Of a stretch of DNA of 64,000 nucleotides, positions 38,624 through 47,325 are shown piece by piece. The position numbers and the translations under genes were made by a program. The notes under the pieces are model-generated. The model ran no database searches, was not told where the DNA came from, and saw nothing but the letters and a program-made list of their open reading frames with translations. This stretch comes from Leptospira bouyouniensis (GTDB lineage: Bacteria > Spirochaetota > Leptospiria > Leptospirales > Leptospiraceae), in assembly GCF_004769525.1 (NCBI RefSeq), contig NZ_RQFT01000012.1, forward strand, positions 62,001 to 126,000, given 5' to 3'. The first letter of the stretch is position 1. The number at the start of each line of letters is the position of its first letter.

Positions 38624-39622
38624 TTTTTTTACTTCTTCTGCACCAGTTGTATCTTTGATGAATTGGATCATTTCTTTTTCAATCAAAGTTTTGTCCGATT
38701 TGACATATTTGGAAAGTAAAACATGTGCTCCATCCTCGATTTTTAAGAGTCGGTTTTTTGGATTGGCATTTGGACCCTTTTGGATTTTGTCATATACATC
38801 TAACATCGCTTTTATGGAAGCAACAAAGTCGTGTTCCTTCTCTGATTTGTAATAGTACATAAGTAAAGTCGGTGCACTTATCTTAGAATATGGATTTTCT
38901 TTATCCATAAAACGTTTGAGGTTTAATATATTTTGTAAGGCACCAAAGTATTGGTCTAAATACCAATACTTTGCTGACTCATCCTTGGGATCTGTTTTGG
39001 AAATACGAATTTCACCTTTAATAGATTCGATAAACGATTTCCCCCAATGAAATCGGAATATATGTGCTGTTGGATCATCAAAATCATAAAATGGAGAAGC
39101 TAAGATCAAACTGTCTATCAGTTCAGGATGTTTTGCGGCCAGGTAGGTTGCAATATTTCCACCCATACTTGTCCCAATAACAACCGTTTTATGGCCAAGT
39201 TCTTTTGCATAAATTAGACTATCTTCTGCATCTTGTAAGTATTTTTGAAATGGGGTATTTAGATGGTCTTCGATATTGGTGCCATGGCCTGGGAGACGGA
39301 CGTAATAGGTGTTGGCTCCAAAATACTCACTTAGTTTGTTTGTGACTTCTTCTCCTTCCCCGCGACTGGCCCCAAAGCCATGAAGGTATAGGATTACAAT
39401 TGGAGTCGGATCTTCTGAAACCCGTAATAAAAACTCTTCATTATTTGGTTTTGTTTTTTCTTTTTTGCTGATCTCTAACTCGTTTTGGTAGAAGGCTTCG
39501 AAATTTTCGAATTTGCGTGTAGAATCATAATTGTATTCGCCAGTAGACCAGTTGTAAGTGGATACTAGAAAGGAAGAAAGAATGAGAGTGATTGCGGTCA
39601 CCCATTTGATTATTAATCTCAT
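38603..39622 (-). CDS. Exported or membrane-anchored alpha/beta hydrolase
   Basis: A 339-residue protein with an N-terminal signal/anchor (about 5-23) and an alpha/beta-hydrolase fold. The oxyanion region is LYLHGFGASRGEGEE, the nucleophile elbow GTSMGGNIATY, and the late catalytic His lies in IEDGAHVLL. This resembles serine aminopeptidase S33/monoacylglycerol lipase-type enzymes; the substrate is unknown. The C terminus is a short Lys/Ser tail. It converges with the hybrid kinase gene (21-base overlap) and diverges from the PCuAC gene by 10 bases. Confidence 0.85.
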   Translation of the reverse strand: MRLIIKWVTAITLILSSFLVSTYNWSTGEYNYDSTRKFENFEAFYQNELEISKKEKTKPNNEEFLLRVSEDPTPIVILYLHGFGASRGEGEEVTNKLSEYFGANTYYVRLPGHGTNIEDHLNTPFQKYLQDAEDSLIYAKELGHKTVVIGTSMGGNIATYLAAKHPELIDSLILASPFYDFDDPTAHIFRFHWGKSFIESIKGEIRISKTDPKDESAKYWYLDQYFGALQNILNLKRFMDKENPYSKISAPTLLMYYYKSEKEHDFVASIKAMLDVYDKIQKGPNANPKNRLLKIEDGAHVLLSKYVKSDKTLIEKEMIQFIKDTTGAEEVKKSKKSKR

Positions 39623-39632
39623 CGAGGTTCTC

Positions 39633-40067
39633 TTGTTCCGAAAGGTAAATACTACAAATTTAGGAATTCTGTTACTAATTCAAGTCAATTTGTTTAGTTT
39701 TTGTCACAAATCGAATGTTAGCCAGACTTTATGGACCATACCTGTGCCTGATGTAGCAAAAACAACTGCTGTTTATGGAGAAATCCAAAATCCCTCAGAC
39801 AATGAGATCACAATTGTTGCACTCGAAAGTAACGAATACAAAAAAGTAGAATTCCATACAATGGTTTTAGATAATGAAGGGATTATGAGGATGAAGAAAA
39901 TGGAATTTCCCATTTCTCTAAAACCAAAAGAAATCATCAAGTTGGAGAGAGGTGGCTCTCATCTTATGTTATACGATAAACAAACTACGAAGGAAAAATT
40001 AATGATCACGATCCAATATTCAAATGGAACAATGGAAAAACATGTGGTCGAAAAAAAATCTTTATGA
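39633..40067 (+). CDS. PCuAC-family periplasmic copper chaperone
   Basis: A 144-residue exported protein, probably a lipoprotein (NLFSFC). The copper-binding pattern FHTMVLDNEGIMRMKKM followed by ERGGSHLMLYD is the His/Met motif of the PCuAC (DUF461) family, which delivers Cu(I) to the CuA centre of cytochrome c oxidase. The frame runs from 39558, but TTG 39633 has GAGG 5 bases upstream and gives the signal peptide start, so I chose it. The stop overlaps the ATG of the SCO-type gene (ATGA), tying the two together. Confidence 0.82.
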   Translation: MFRKVNTTNLGILLLIQVNLFSFCHKSNVSQTLWTIPVPDVAKTTAVYGEIQNPSDNEITIVALESNEYKKVEFHTMVLDNEGIMRMKKMEFPISLKPKEIIKLERGGSHLMLYDKQTTKEKLMITIQYSNGTMEKHVVEKKSL

Positions 40068-40645
40068 ATTATTCTAAATTTATCAAAATCCTTTTCGTTT
40101 CATTTTTGATATTTAGTTTTCACCGATGTGGATCTGGTATTGAGCTCACCGAACTTCCTATTGGCGGAAATATTGATGCCATTGACAAGTTTGGAAAAAG
40201 GGTAAATTTGCAAGAATTCCGAGAACCAGTATTACTGGTTTTTTTTGGATATACTTACTGTCCTGATTTTTGTCCTAACACACTTGCCAAAATCAAAGCA
40301 GCGACAGAAGGTTTTTCGGAAGCAGATAAAAACAAATTTCGGGTAGTGTTTGTTTCAATCGACCCGGAAAGGGATTCCACAGAAACTGTGACCAAGTATG
40401 TACAATTTTATATTCCAAATGCAGTTGGTTATAGTTTTGATGCAAATACTACAAGCCAAATCTTAAAACAATATGCTGCCTACGTCGAGAAATCAAAAGA
40501 TGGACTTTCGTTTGATCACTCGACGTATCTCTACGTTTTGGATTCCCAGAGGAAAACTCGGAAACTCATCAAATCAACCGATGGGAAAGATGTGATCACA
40601 AAAACAATACTTTCTTTAGGCGGCGATTCCGTTCAAACGAAGTAA
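40064..40645 (+). CDS. SCO1/SenC-type copper/thiol protein
   Basis: A 193-residue thioredoxin-fold protein with an N-terminal signal peptide (possible lipobox FHRCG). The copper-binding motif is YTYCPDFCP, and the third ligand His is in SFDHSTYLY. Such proteins work with PCuAC in assembling the CuA site of cytochrome oxidase. It is translationally coupled to the PCuAC gene. No oxidase subunit is in the window. Its last 30 bases overlap the convergent peptidase gene. Confidence 0.9.
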   Translation: MNYSKFIKILFVSFLIFSFHRCGSGIELTELPIGGNIDAIDKFGKRVNLQEFREPVLLVFFGYTYCPDFCPNTLAKIKAATEGFSEADKNKFRVVFVSIDPERDSTETVTKYVQFYIPNAVGYSFDANTTSQILKQYAAYVEKSKDGLSFDHSTYLYVLDSQRKTRKLIKSTDGKDVITKTILSLGGDSVQTK

Positions 40646-42562
40646 CGCTTCGATGTCTGGATCTTTGCCATAGAAGTCTCTGAAAAGATTCATGGCATTG
40701 GCTGACCCACCTTTTTCCAACACTGTTTTTCGGAAATGCGCTGCGTGTTCCAAATCAAAAACACCTTTATCGACAAATGAATAAAATGCATTGGCCGATA
40801 GTAGTTCCGCCCATTTATAAGAGTAATATCCTGCCGCATAACCACCAGCAAAGATATGTGTAAATGAATTTTGGAATTTGTTGTAAGTAGGAGGAAGCAC
40901 AACTGCAATTTCGTTTCTTACTTGGTTTAGAATTTCTTGTACTCTTTCTTCTGTTGGTTTTTCTTTATGAACCAACATATCAAATTTTGCAAATTCTAAC
41001 TGTCTTACAACTCCCATAGCAGACATAAAGTTTTTTGCTTTCACCATTGTTTCGATATAGGAGTTAGGAATTGGTTCTTTTGTTTGGTAGTGTTTAGCAA
41101 AAAGTTGTAATACCTTAGGTTCATACACAAAGTTTTCTAAAAATTGAGATGGGAATTCCACAGCATCCCATTCTACACCATTGACTCCACTCACAAAGGC
41201 TTCCTTTACCTGAGAAAGTAAGTGGTGCAGGGCATGACCCAATTCATGGAATAAGGTTACGACATCGCTTGGTCTTAGTAAACTTGGTTGGTTGTCGGTG
41301 GCTTTTGGAAAACTTGCTACAACGAAGGCGATGGGTAGTTCTGTTTTTCCTGTTTCATCTTGGAAGTGTGGTTTCCAGTTGTGCATCCAGGCCCCACCTT
41401 TTTTATCACTTCGAACTTCTAAATCAAGATACAATCTGGATCTTGTTTTTCCTTCCACAACGAGATCATAACAGAGAACAGTCGGTTCCCAAACGTTTGT
41501 TTGTGTTTGTTTAAAGGTAACTCCAAGTAATTTTTCTAAAAATTGAAAGGTTCCTTGGATGACTGTTTCTTTTTCTAAATAGGGGCGGTAAATTTCTTCA
41601 TCATAGGAAAATGATTCTTTTTTTAATTTTTCTGAATAGAAAGTGAGATCCCAAGGTTCTAAATCATCTTGTCCGAGTTTTTTTGCGAACGATTTGATCT
41701 CTTTATATTCTTTTTCGGCGATTGGTTTTGCTTTTTTCCCGAGATGGTCTAAGAATTGTATCACTTCTTCTGGACTGTTCGCAACTTTTGTCGCTAAACT
41801 CAAATGGGCGTAAGTTTCAAATCCCAAAAGTTTTGCTTCTTTGTCTCGTAAGGATAAAATTTCTTCTATGAGTTTTCCATTCTCTGGAGCTCTCGTGCAG
41901 TAGGCATCATACAGTTGTTTTCGAACCTGTCGGTTTTCACCATATGTCATATAAGCGATGTAAGATGGAAAGTGAAGAGTGAACTTATATGTACCATCTG
42001 GTTGTTTTGCTGAAATTTTGTCGCTTTCCGGAATGGATGTAACATCTTCTTCTTTTAAATAAAGAGCAAAAGCATTTGTAGCATTCAGCACATTCTGTGA
42101 AAACTGATTCGTTAAGTCAGATAATTTGATACGGATGTTTTTTAGTTCTTCTTTTGTTGCCAAGTTAAGACCAACACCTGATAATCGAAAGTCCCTTATT
42201 TCGTTTTCCAAAACTTTATTTTGTTCTTCGTTAATTGTTTTGTCAGAGGTTTGTATTTGTAAGAGTGCAGAAAAAATTTCTTCATTTTGGCCAAGGTCAG
42301 TATAATATTCACTGAGTTTGGGTAATAATCGACTATAGATCGTTTGGCTTTCTTCATTATTTTTTACCGAGTTGAGATGAGACACTTCCGTAACCAAATC
42401 TCCAAGTTCAGTTTGAACCCTTTGGTAAGGTTTTAAAAAATTTTGAAAGGATATATTTGGTTGTTTGAGTAAGGATTGGATAAGTTGTTTGTTCGACTCC
42501 ATTTTTTCTAAAATGGCAGATTCTTTTTGGGCTAAATTATTCGAATGAAATTCTGGAAACAT
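40616..42562 (-). CDS. M3-family oligopeptidase (thimet/OpdA type)
   Basis: A 648-residue zinc metallopeptidase. The HExxH site is LFHELGHALHHLL near residue 445 and the third ligand Glu is in SQFLENFVYEP. Other family parts are GGYAAGYYSYKWAELLSANA and DLEVRSDKKGGAWMHNW. It probably degrades cytosolic oligopeptides and signal peptides; there is no signal peptide. It overlaps the SCO gene by 30 bases at the 3' end. Confidence 0.92.
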   Translation of the reverse strand: MFPEFHSNNLAQKESAILEKMESNKQLIQSLLKQPNISFQNFLKPYQRVQTELGDLVTEVSHLNSVKNNEESQTIYSRLLPKLSEYYTDLGQNEEIFSALLQIQTSDKTINEEQNKVLENEIRDFRLSGVGLNLATKEELKNIRIKLSDLTNQFSQNVLNATNAFALYLKEEDVTSIPESDKISAKQPDGTYKFTLHFPSYIAYMTYGENRQVRKQLYDAYCTRAPENGKLIEEILSLRDKEAKLLGFETYAHLSLATKVANSPEEVIQFLDHLGKKAKPIAEKEYKEIKSFAKKLGQDDLEPWDLTFYSEKLKKESFSYDEEIYRPYLEKETVIQGTFQFLEKLLGVTFKQTQTNVWEPTVLCYDLVVEGKTRSRLYLDLEVRSDKKGGAWMHNWKPHFQDETGKTELPIAFVVASFPKATDNQPSLLRPSDVVTLFHELGHALHHLLSQVKEAFVSGVNGVEWDAVEFPSQFLENFVYEPKVLQLFAKHYQTKEPIPNSYIETMVKAKNFMSAMGVVRQLEFAKFDMLVHKEKPTEERVQEILNQVRNEIAVVLPPTYNKFQNSFTHIFAGGYAAGYYSYKWAELLSANAFYSFVDKGVFDLEHAAHFRKTVLEKGGSANAMNLFRDFYGKDPDIEALLRLNGIAA

Positions 42563-42629
42563 CGGTACCTCGTATGAATTAGACTCGATTTCGAATCCTT
42601 AGAGGCCATATTGGTGTGAAAGGAAAAGT

Positions 42630-43034
42630 ATGCCACCGGAAAAAAGGAAAATTGTATTCTTCGATGGGGTTTGCCATCTATGTATGGGTTCAGTTCAATT
42701 TTTATTAAAACAGAACAAAAAAGAATCCTTATTTTTTTCGGCTATTGGTTCACAAACCTTTTCAGATCTAATCTCAGAAGGCGAAAAAAATTCATTACCT
42801 GATAGCATCATCTATTGGAACGAAGGGAAAATTTTTGTGGAATCGGATGCCATTCTTGGTATTGCGTATGAGTTAGGATTCCCATGGAATCTAAGTTTGA
42901 TCTTTTGGATCATTCCAAGAGGGTTACGCAATTTTTTTTATCGCTTCATTGCCAAACATAGATACCAGTGGTTTGGCAAAGCAGAAAGTTGTATGGTTCC
43001 TACTCCTGAAGTGAAACGACGGTTCCTAAACTAA
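42630..43034 (+). CDS. DUF393 (DCC-family) thiol-disulphide oxidoreductase-like protein
   Basis: A 134-residue protein with the DCC motif FFDGVCHLC near the N terminus (DxxCxLC) and FYRFIAKHRYQWFGK in the second half. DUF393 proteins are thought to be thioredoxin-like oxidoreductases, mostly uncharacterised. It diverges from the M3 peptidase (67 bases) and its stop overlaps the convergent glycosyltransferase gene by four bases. Confidence 0.88.
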   Translation: MPPEKRKIVFFDGVCHLCMGSVQFLLKQNKKESLFFSAIGSQTFSDLISEGEKNSLPDSIIYWNEGKIFVESDAILGIAYELGFPWNLSLIFWIIPRGLRNFFYRFIAKHRYQWFGKAESCMVPTPEVKRRFLN

Positions 43035-44494
43035 GGATTTGATCTCACAAGTCGCAATTGTAAAGTTTTGTTCCGATCATATACATATAGGGAAATCGGT
43101 TCGCCTAACAATTCTAGTTTGATTCCCATTGAGTCTAACATAAGTCTGTCCGATTCTGTTAGAAGTATGGTTCCTTTTATTGTCATAATTTCATCAAACC
43201 CAATTTCTTTTATGGGTTGGTGTAAGTAAAAAGCAAAACTTGGAATACCTAGACCACCAAACGAAAACAAGGTCTCATTTGGTTCTAATGACTTTTGAAT
43301 TGTATACGCTAATTTTTTTGTTTCTGTTCTCATATCGCTAAATTTTGGTAAAATCAAGAAAGTAATGATGAAAATCATCACTAAGGAAGTTGTTAGATAC
43401 AATCGGTACAAATAGATTTGGTTGTGTTTCTTCGACAACTGTTCAGCAAGTAAAATAGATAAGATTGGATATGCGCTTAAAGGATAAGAAGGTAACTTAC
43501 TCGATAAAAACTCATAAAATACCCAAGAAAATACAAGACCAATCATCAAATAAGAACGTGGTGACAGTGGCAAAAGAATTCCATTCCGAAAGGATGAAAA
43601 AATTGAATCTTTGATAGTTTTGGCATTCATATGAGAAACTAATCTCCAAAACATTTCTTTTAAAAAAGAAAGATAGACACGGCTCCAAGGGAACAATGTC
43701 ACAACAAATAACACAAAATAGGTGCCTGGTGGTCCCGATTGTCCAAACACTGGGTTTGTGGCACGTCTTAGAATGTACCAGTCAATCATCCAACGAATCA
43801 GTGTGCCTCCATCTTTTTGCCAGGAGAGATAACCCCATGCCAAGATTGGTAGTATTGCCAAAGGTAAACCAAACCATGGTTGCAGTTTCCATATGGTGGG
43901 TCGAATCTTTGAAAAAAATAACAAGAGAAAACAAGTTCCTCCTAGAAATATCAATATAGGAGGACCTTTTGCTAGCACTCCGAGTCCCACTGCAAACCAA
44001 AAGATACAAGCATAGAACCATTTCTCAGTTCGTATAAAATGGTGTAGGGAGGTAAATCCAAGCATTCCAAAAAACACTAACAACGAATCAACGAGTGCTA
44101 TTTTACCATTTAATGGAAAGTACAAAGAAAAACTTAAGATACTAAAAGCATACAGTGCGGTCCTGCTATTGAACATAACAGAAGCTAGATGGTATGTTAG
44201 GAGTGAAGTTCCGAGAATACATAAACTTGGAAACAGTCTCAATACGAATTCGTTTGTACCGAAAATTTGGAATAAAAAAGAAATGATCCAAAAATGCAAA
44301 GGAGGTTTTTTATGTGGGGTAGAATATGGGAATTCTATTTGTAAATAATCTCCTGATTCGGACATGGTCCTTGCAAAACCCGCATAAGCTGCTTCATCCT
44401 GGTCGATTAAGGGTGAGGCATTACCAAGTAAAAGATACACCACGAAGGGAAACAGTAGGATTAAAAATGTACGTTTTGGAGTGAAAAATGTCAC
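43031..44494 (-). CDS. GT-C (ArnT/PMT-like) membrane glycosyltransferase
   Basis: A 487-residue protein with around 11-12 membrane spans. The first periplasmic loop holds DQDEAAYAGFARTM, the Asp-Glu motif of polyprenyl-phosphate-sugar-dependent GT-C enzymes (dolichyl-phosphate mannosyltransferase and ArnT families), followed by KKPPLHFW. It likely transfers a sugar from a lipid carrier to a lipid or protein in the envelope. The acceptor cannot be told. It stands alone on the minus strand. Confidence 0.85.
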   Translation of the reverse strand: MTFFTPKRTFLILLFPFVVYLLLGNASPLIDQDEAAYAGFARTMSESGDYLQIEFPYSTPHKKPPLHFWIISFLFQIFGTNEFVLRLFPSLCILGTSLLTYHLASVMFNSRTALYAFSILSFSLYFPLNGKIALVDSLLVFFGMLGFTSLHHFIRTEKWFYACIFWFAVGLGVLAKGPPILIFLGGTCFLLLFFSKIRPTIWKLQPWFGLPLAILPILAWGYLSWQKDGGTLIRWMIDWYILRRATNPVFGQSGPPGTYFVLFVVTLFPWSRVYLSFLKEMFWRLVSHMNAKTIKDSIFSSFRNGILLPLSPRSYLMIGLVFSWVFYEFLSSKLPSYPLSAYPILSILLAEQLSKKHNQIYLYRLYLTTSLVMIFIITFLILPKFSDMRTETKKLAYTIQKSLEPNETLFSFGGLGIPSFAFYLHQPIKEIGFDEIMTIKGTILLTESDRLMLDSMGIKLELLGEPISLYVYDRNKTLQLRLVRSNP

Positions 44495-44558
44495 ATTCCT
44501 AGAAGGAAAACCCTGCCTACCTTGTCAAAGCCAAATTGATCGATTGGACTTTGTATCC

Positions 44559-44605
44559 ATTTTGTAACAAAACTGGAATCAAAATGGAAAATAGATTTTG
44601 TAACA
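44559..44605. repeat. Two copies of ATTTTGTAACA, 36 bases apart
   Basis: Identical 11-mers begin at 44559 and 44595 in the 118-base divergent region between the glycosyltransferase and the PHP gene. The second copy ends 8 bases before the PHP start. They may be tandem sites for a regulator; chance is also possible in AT-rich sequence. Confidence 0.3.
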
Positions 44606-44612
44606 TTATCCT

Positions 44613-45758
44613 ATGTTACTGCACGTTCCAGGGCCCACTCTTACATCTGAAGAGAAACTCACAAGGCCTTCCCTTTGGAAGTATCGATATCCTTTATTTG
44701 CCCTCGCCCTTCTGGGTATTTTATGTTTTTACCAATTGGCAGTCGTTCTTTTACTCCGCAAATCGCATTCACAACAAACAAAACCATTTTCAGGTACGTT
44801 AATTTCGAACCCCTACCAAAACTGGAAAGTAGGTTCTCGTGAGAAAATTTCCTTACATGCACACTCTGATGAAGTATGGTTCACACCAGAACGACATACA
44901 ATCAAAGAAATTGTAGGTGAATATCAAAAAGAAGGTTTTTCAAATATCGCTATCACCGACTACGGACAAATTTCAAATACCGAAGACCCAAACTATATCC
45001 GCGGGATGGAATGGGGACAAAACATTAAAAAAAGACATATCCTGGCAATTGGGATCCAAAAAGCATTTTATGATTTTTTCCCGATTTATGCATCCAGAGA
45101 AAACCTGAATTGGGTAATGGATCGTATGAAAAAGTTAGGTGGTTATGTAATTTTACCACATCCCAAATTATTTGATTCTTATTCCAGAGAAGAAATGTTA
45201 TCTCTTGAAGGTTTTCAAGCTGTAGAAGTATATTCTCCATATGGCGATGATACTAAGATATTAGATAACCTTTTGAGTGTTGGGAAAAATGTTCATTGTA
45301 TGGCAAGTGATGATCTACATTATTTTTCAGAAAGTATTGTAAAAAACTTTGACCAACCATTCTGGAAAGACATGATCCAAACTCTTGGCCACCAAAGAGG
45401 TAGGAAAGGGGAAAGTTTTTTACGTTACATTGTTACAAATTCGGGAGTTAAAGACCAGGATGCCGTATTGCAGGCATTAAATGAAGGATCTTTCTACTGT
45501 GTGAAAAAATTCTTTCAAGGTGCAGAGGATCCAAAAGTTCCAGAAATCCATGTGAATGCCAAAAACCAAATCCAAGTGAAAGCTGAAGAAAGGTATTTGG
45601 AAATTCGATTCATAGGAAAACTGGGAGAAGTGTTACAAATTAGCCCCGATACCAATATTGCCACTTACCAAATACAAGAATCAGATCCTTATGTGCGAGT
45701 GGAACTGATTGCTTTGACAGGATCTATTGTGTCGAATGCAATCATAAGAAACAAATAA
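44613..45758 (+). CDS. Membrane-anchored PHP-domain phosphoesterase-like protein
   Basis: A 381-residue protein with one membrane span (about 26-48) and a PHP domain outside or beyond it. Metal-binding motifs are LHAHSDEVWFTP, AITDYG, RGMEW, ILPHPK and ASDDLH, which match the PHP fold of histidinol-phosphatase-like and polymerase-associated phosphoesterases. A C-terminal beta domain of about 80 residues follows. The substrate is unknown. It is a single-gene unit ended by the inverted repeat at 45780. Confidence 0.82.
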   Translation: MLLHVPGPTLTSEEKLTRPSLWKYRYPLFALALLGILCFYQLAVVLLLRKSHSQQTKPFSGTLISNPYQNWKVGSREKISLHAHSDEVWFTPERHTIKEIVGEYQKEGFSNIAITDYGQISNTEDPNYIRGMEWGQNIKKRHILAIGIQKAFYDFFPIYASRENLNWVMDRMKKLGGYVILPHPKLFDSYSREEMLSLEGFQAVEVYSPYGDDTKILDNLLSVGKNVHCMASDDLHYFSESIVKNFDQPFWKDMIQTLGHQRGRKGESFLRYIVTNSGVKDQDAVLQALNEGSFYCVKKFFQGAEDPKVPEIHVNAKNQIQVKAEERYLEIRFIGKLGEVLQISPDTNIATYQIQESDPYVRVELIALTGSIVSNAIIRNK

Positions 45759-45779
45759 ATTTGGTCTTTTCGCCTCGTT

Positions 45780-45828
45780 CTTGGAATTTGTTTTGTTAAA
45801 ATCTATAGATTCTGTTCCAAATTCCAAG
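45780..45828. terminator. Nested inverted repeat between convergent genes
   Basis: The outer arms CTTGGAATTTG (45780-45790) and CAAATTCCAAG (45818-45828) pair perfectly over 11 bases. The loop itself contains the palindrome AATCTATAGATT (45800-45811). A T-rich stretch follows on the plus strand. It sits between the PHP gene and the exported-protein gene and probably acts as a transcription stop. Confidence 0.55.
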
Positions 45829-45870
45829 TTTCATTTTGTTATACTGAGATACCGTAAAAATCACAAACGA

Positions 45871-47076
45871 TCATTTAAACGATAAATTTTGAGCAGATCC
45901 GTCAAAGGCATCAAAGTACGCTTTGGAAGTTTCTTCGTATTGTTTCACTGTGCCGAGCGCAGCTTGGCCTGCAATACTTGCTCCCAAGGCAACGTAGGTT
46001 CGATTGAACGCTTCGTCGACTGACATAAAATCAGTCCCTCCTACAGTGGGGCTCGGATAATCGGCTGGAACTTGGTCTGCGGTGAGTTGGTCAGTCACAT
46101 ACCCATTGATATTAAAGATTCCATACGAAAGTTTTGCTCCGGCGAAACTAGATGCTGGTAAATTGCAGATTGTTTCTGCTTTTGTTGCCAGTGTCGTAAA
46201 AGTTGCTTTTGCTGTTGTTTGGAAGGGGGAATCAAACTTTTGCATATAGGCTAAAACATAATAGATATTATCACTACCACCACATGCAGTTTTCAATTGG
46301 TCTAATCCAGCAGCACCCGATGGATTGATTTCTTTTAATTTTGTAAAACTCAATCGAACTACCGAACGAAAACAAAGTTGTCTACCTGAATCCACTTCAG
46401 TTAACACCACACGACCATGTTTACTGATCCACGAAGCATTTTCTGGGCCATTTCGCCAAGTATAGGTTTGGAATTTGGTTCCGTAAACAGATTCGTTTCC
46501 AGTGTAACTTTCGGTGATCACATCTCCCACATTAGCGAATTGAGGGTTCCCAAAATCAACTAACCGGTAATAGACGAGTGCACCATCATTTCCTAATGTA
46601 GTACTCGGATCATCAAAAAATAATTGTAGAGAAGGGGTGGAAGCACCAGTTTTTTTGATCTCAAAAAAATGATTAAAAGTTTTGTTCCCAGTGTATGCAG
46701 TGGAAGCGATATTTGCCGTTGGTGTATTGATTTTGATGGTAAGTGTTGCGGAACCAAATCCGCTCAGATTGACATTGGTTAAAACATCGGTCCTGGTTTC
46801 TCCTGGATTATTGAAGTAACCTGCATTTTTTAGAGCTAGGATCAAACTATCGATGATGCCAGAGTTTCCACGTGCCCAAGTGGCAGATTGCCTCACAAAA
46901 CCCCAGTTATCTGCACTTGTGGCAGACCAAAGTTTTTCTGATCCAAAACCTATATGAATCGTTTCCGCTAACATTTCAGAAAGGATGGTGTGAGAGGATT
47001 TTCTTGTTTGTTTGTGAAAGTCGGAAAATTGAAAACTAACACTTAAAAATAAAAAGAGTAATAGGAGTTTTTTCAT
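45871..47076 (-). CDS. Exported protein of unknown function
   Basis: A 401-residue protein with a clear signal peptide (MKKLLLLFLFLSVSFQFSDF). The mature protein is rich in Thr, Asn, Gly and aromatic residues with no motif I recognise. It has four Cys residues in total, spaced widely. It begins 3 bases after a small lipoprotein gene and is the last gene of the FecR operon, so it may be the effector or structural product of that unit. Confidence 0.7.
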   Translation of the reverse strand: MKKLLLLFLFLSVSFQFSDFHKQTRKSSHTILSEMLAETIHIGFGSEKLWSATSADNWGFVRQSATWARGNSGIIDSLILALKNAGYFNNPGETRTDVLTNVNLSGFGSATLTIKINTPTANIASTAYTGNKTFNHFFEIKKTGASTPSLQLFFDDPSTTLGNDGALVYYRLVDFGNPQFANVGDVITESYTGNESVYGTKFQTYTWRNGPENASWISKHGRVVLTEVDSGRQLCFRSVVRLSFTKLKEINPSGAAGLDQLKTACGGSDNIYYVLAYMQKFDSPFQTTAKATFTTLATKAETICNLPASSFAGAKLSYGIFNINGYVTDQLTADQVPADYPSPTVGGTDFMSVDEAFNRTYVALGASIAGQAALGTVKQYEETSKAYFDAFDGSAQNLSFK

Positions 47077-47079
47077 AGT

Positions 47080-47283
47080 CTATTCCGCAATTCCTTTGGG
47101 AATACAAATTGTAAACCCAGACTTTGGGCCCGTGCAACCTGCTGCTAAATTGTAGCTCCAAATCGACAACAAAAGTGCATTTAAGACATCCTTATCTTTT
47201 TTATCATCTTTTTCAAACAAGGAACAAGATACGAAGATACTGACGAGAAAAATTGTTAGTAGTTTGGAAAGTAAAGCTCTCAT
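47080..47283 (-). CDS. Small lipoprotein
   Basis: A 67-residue predicted lipoprotein. The signal peptide MRALLSKLLTIFLVSIFVSC ends in a good lipobox; the mature part begins SLFEKDDKKDKD and has two further Cys residues near its end (AAGC, TIC). The frame is open to 47319 but ATG 47283 gives the proper signal. It lies 42 bases after the DUF4384 gene and 3 bases before the exported protein gene. Confidence 0.7.
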   Translation of the reverse strand: MRALLSKLLTIFLVSIFVSCSLFEKDDKKDKDVLNALLLSIWSYNLAAGCTGPKSGFTICIPKGIAE

Positions 47284-47325
47284 ACCTGATATAACAACAG
47301 GTAAGAGAGGTTTTTGCAAGGAAAT

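Noticed and set aside
39558..39632. Upstream extension of the PCuAC gene
   Set aside because: Overlaps the divergent hydrolase start; TTG 39633 has GAGG and starts a normal signal peptide.
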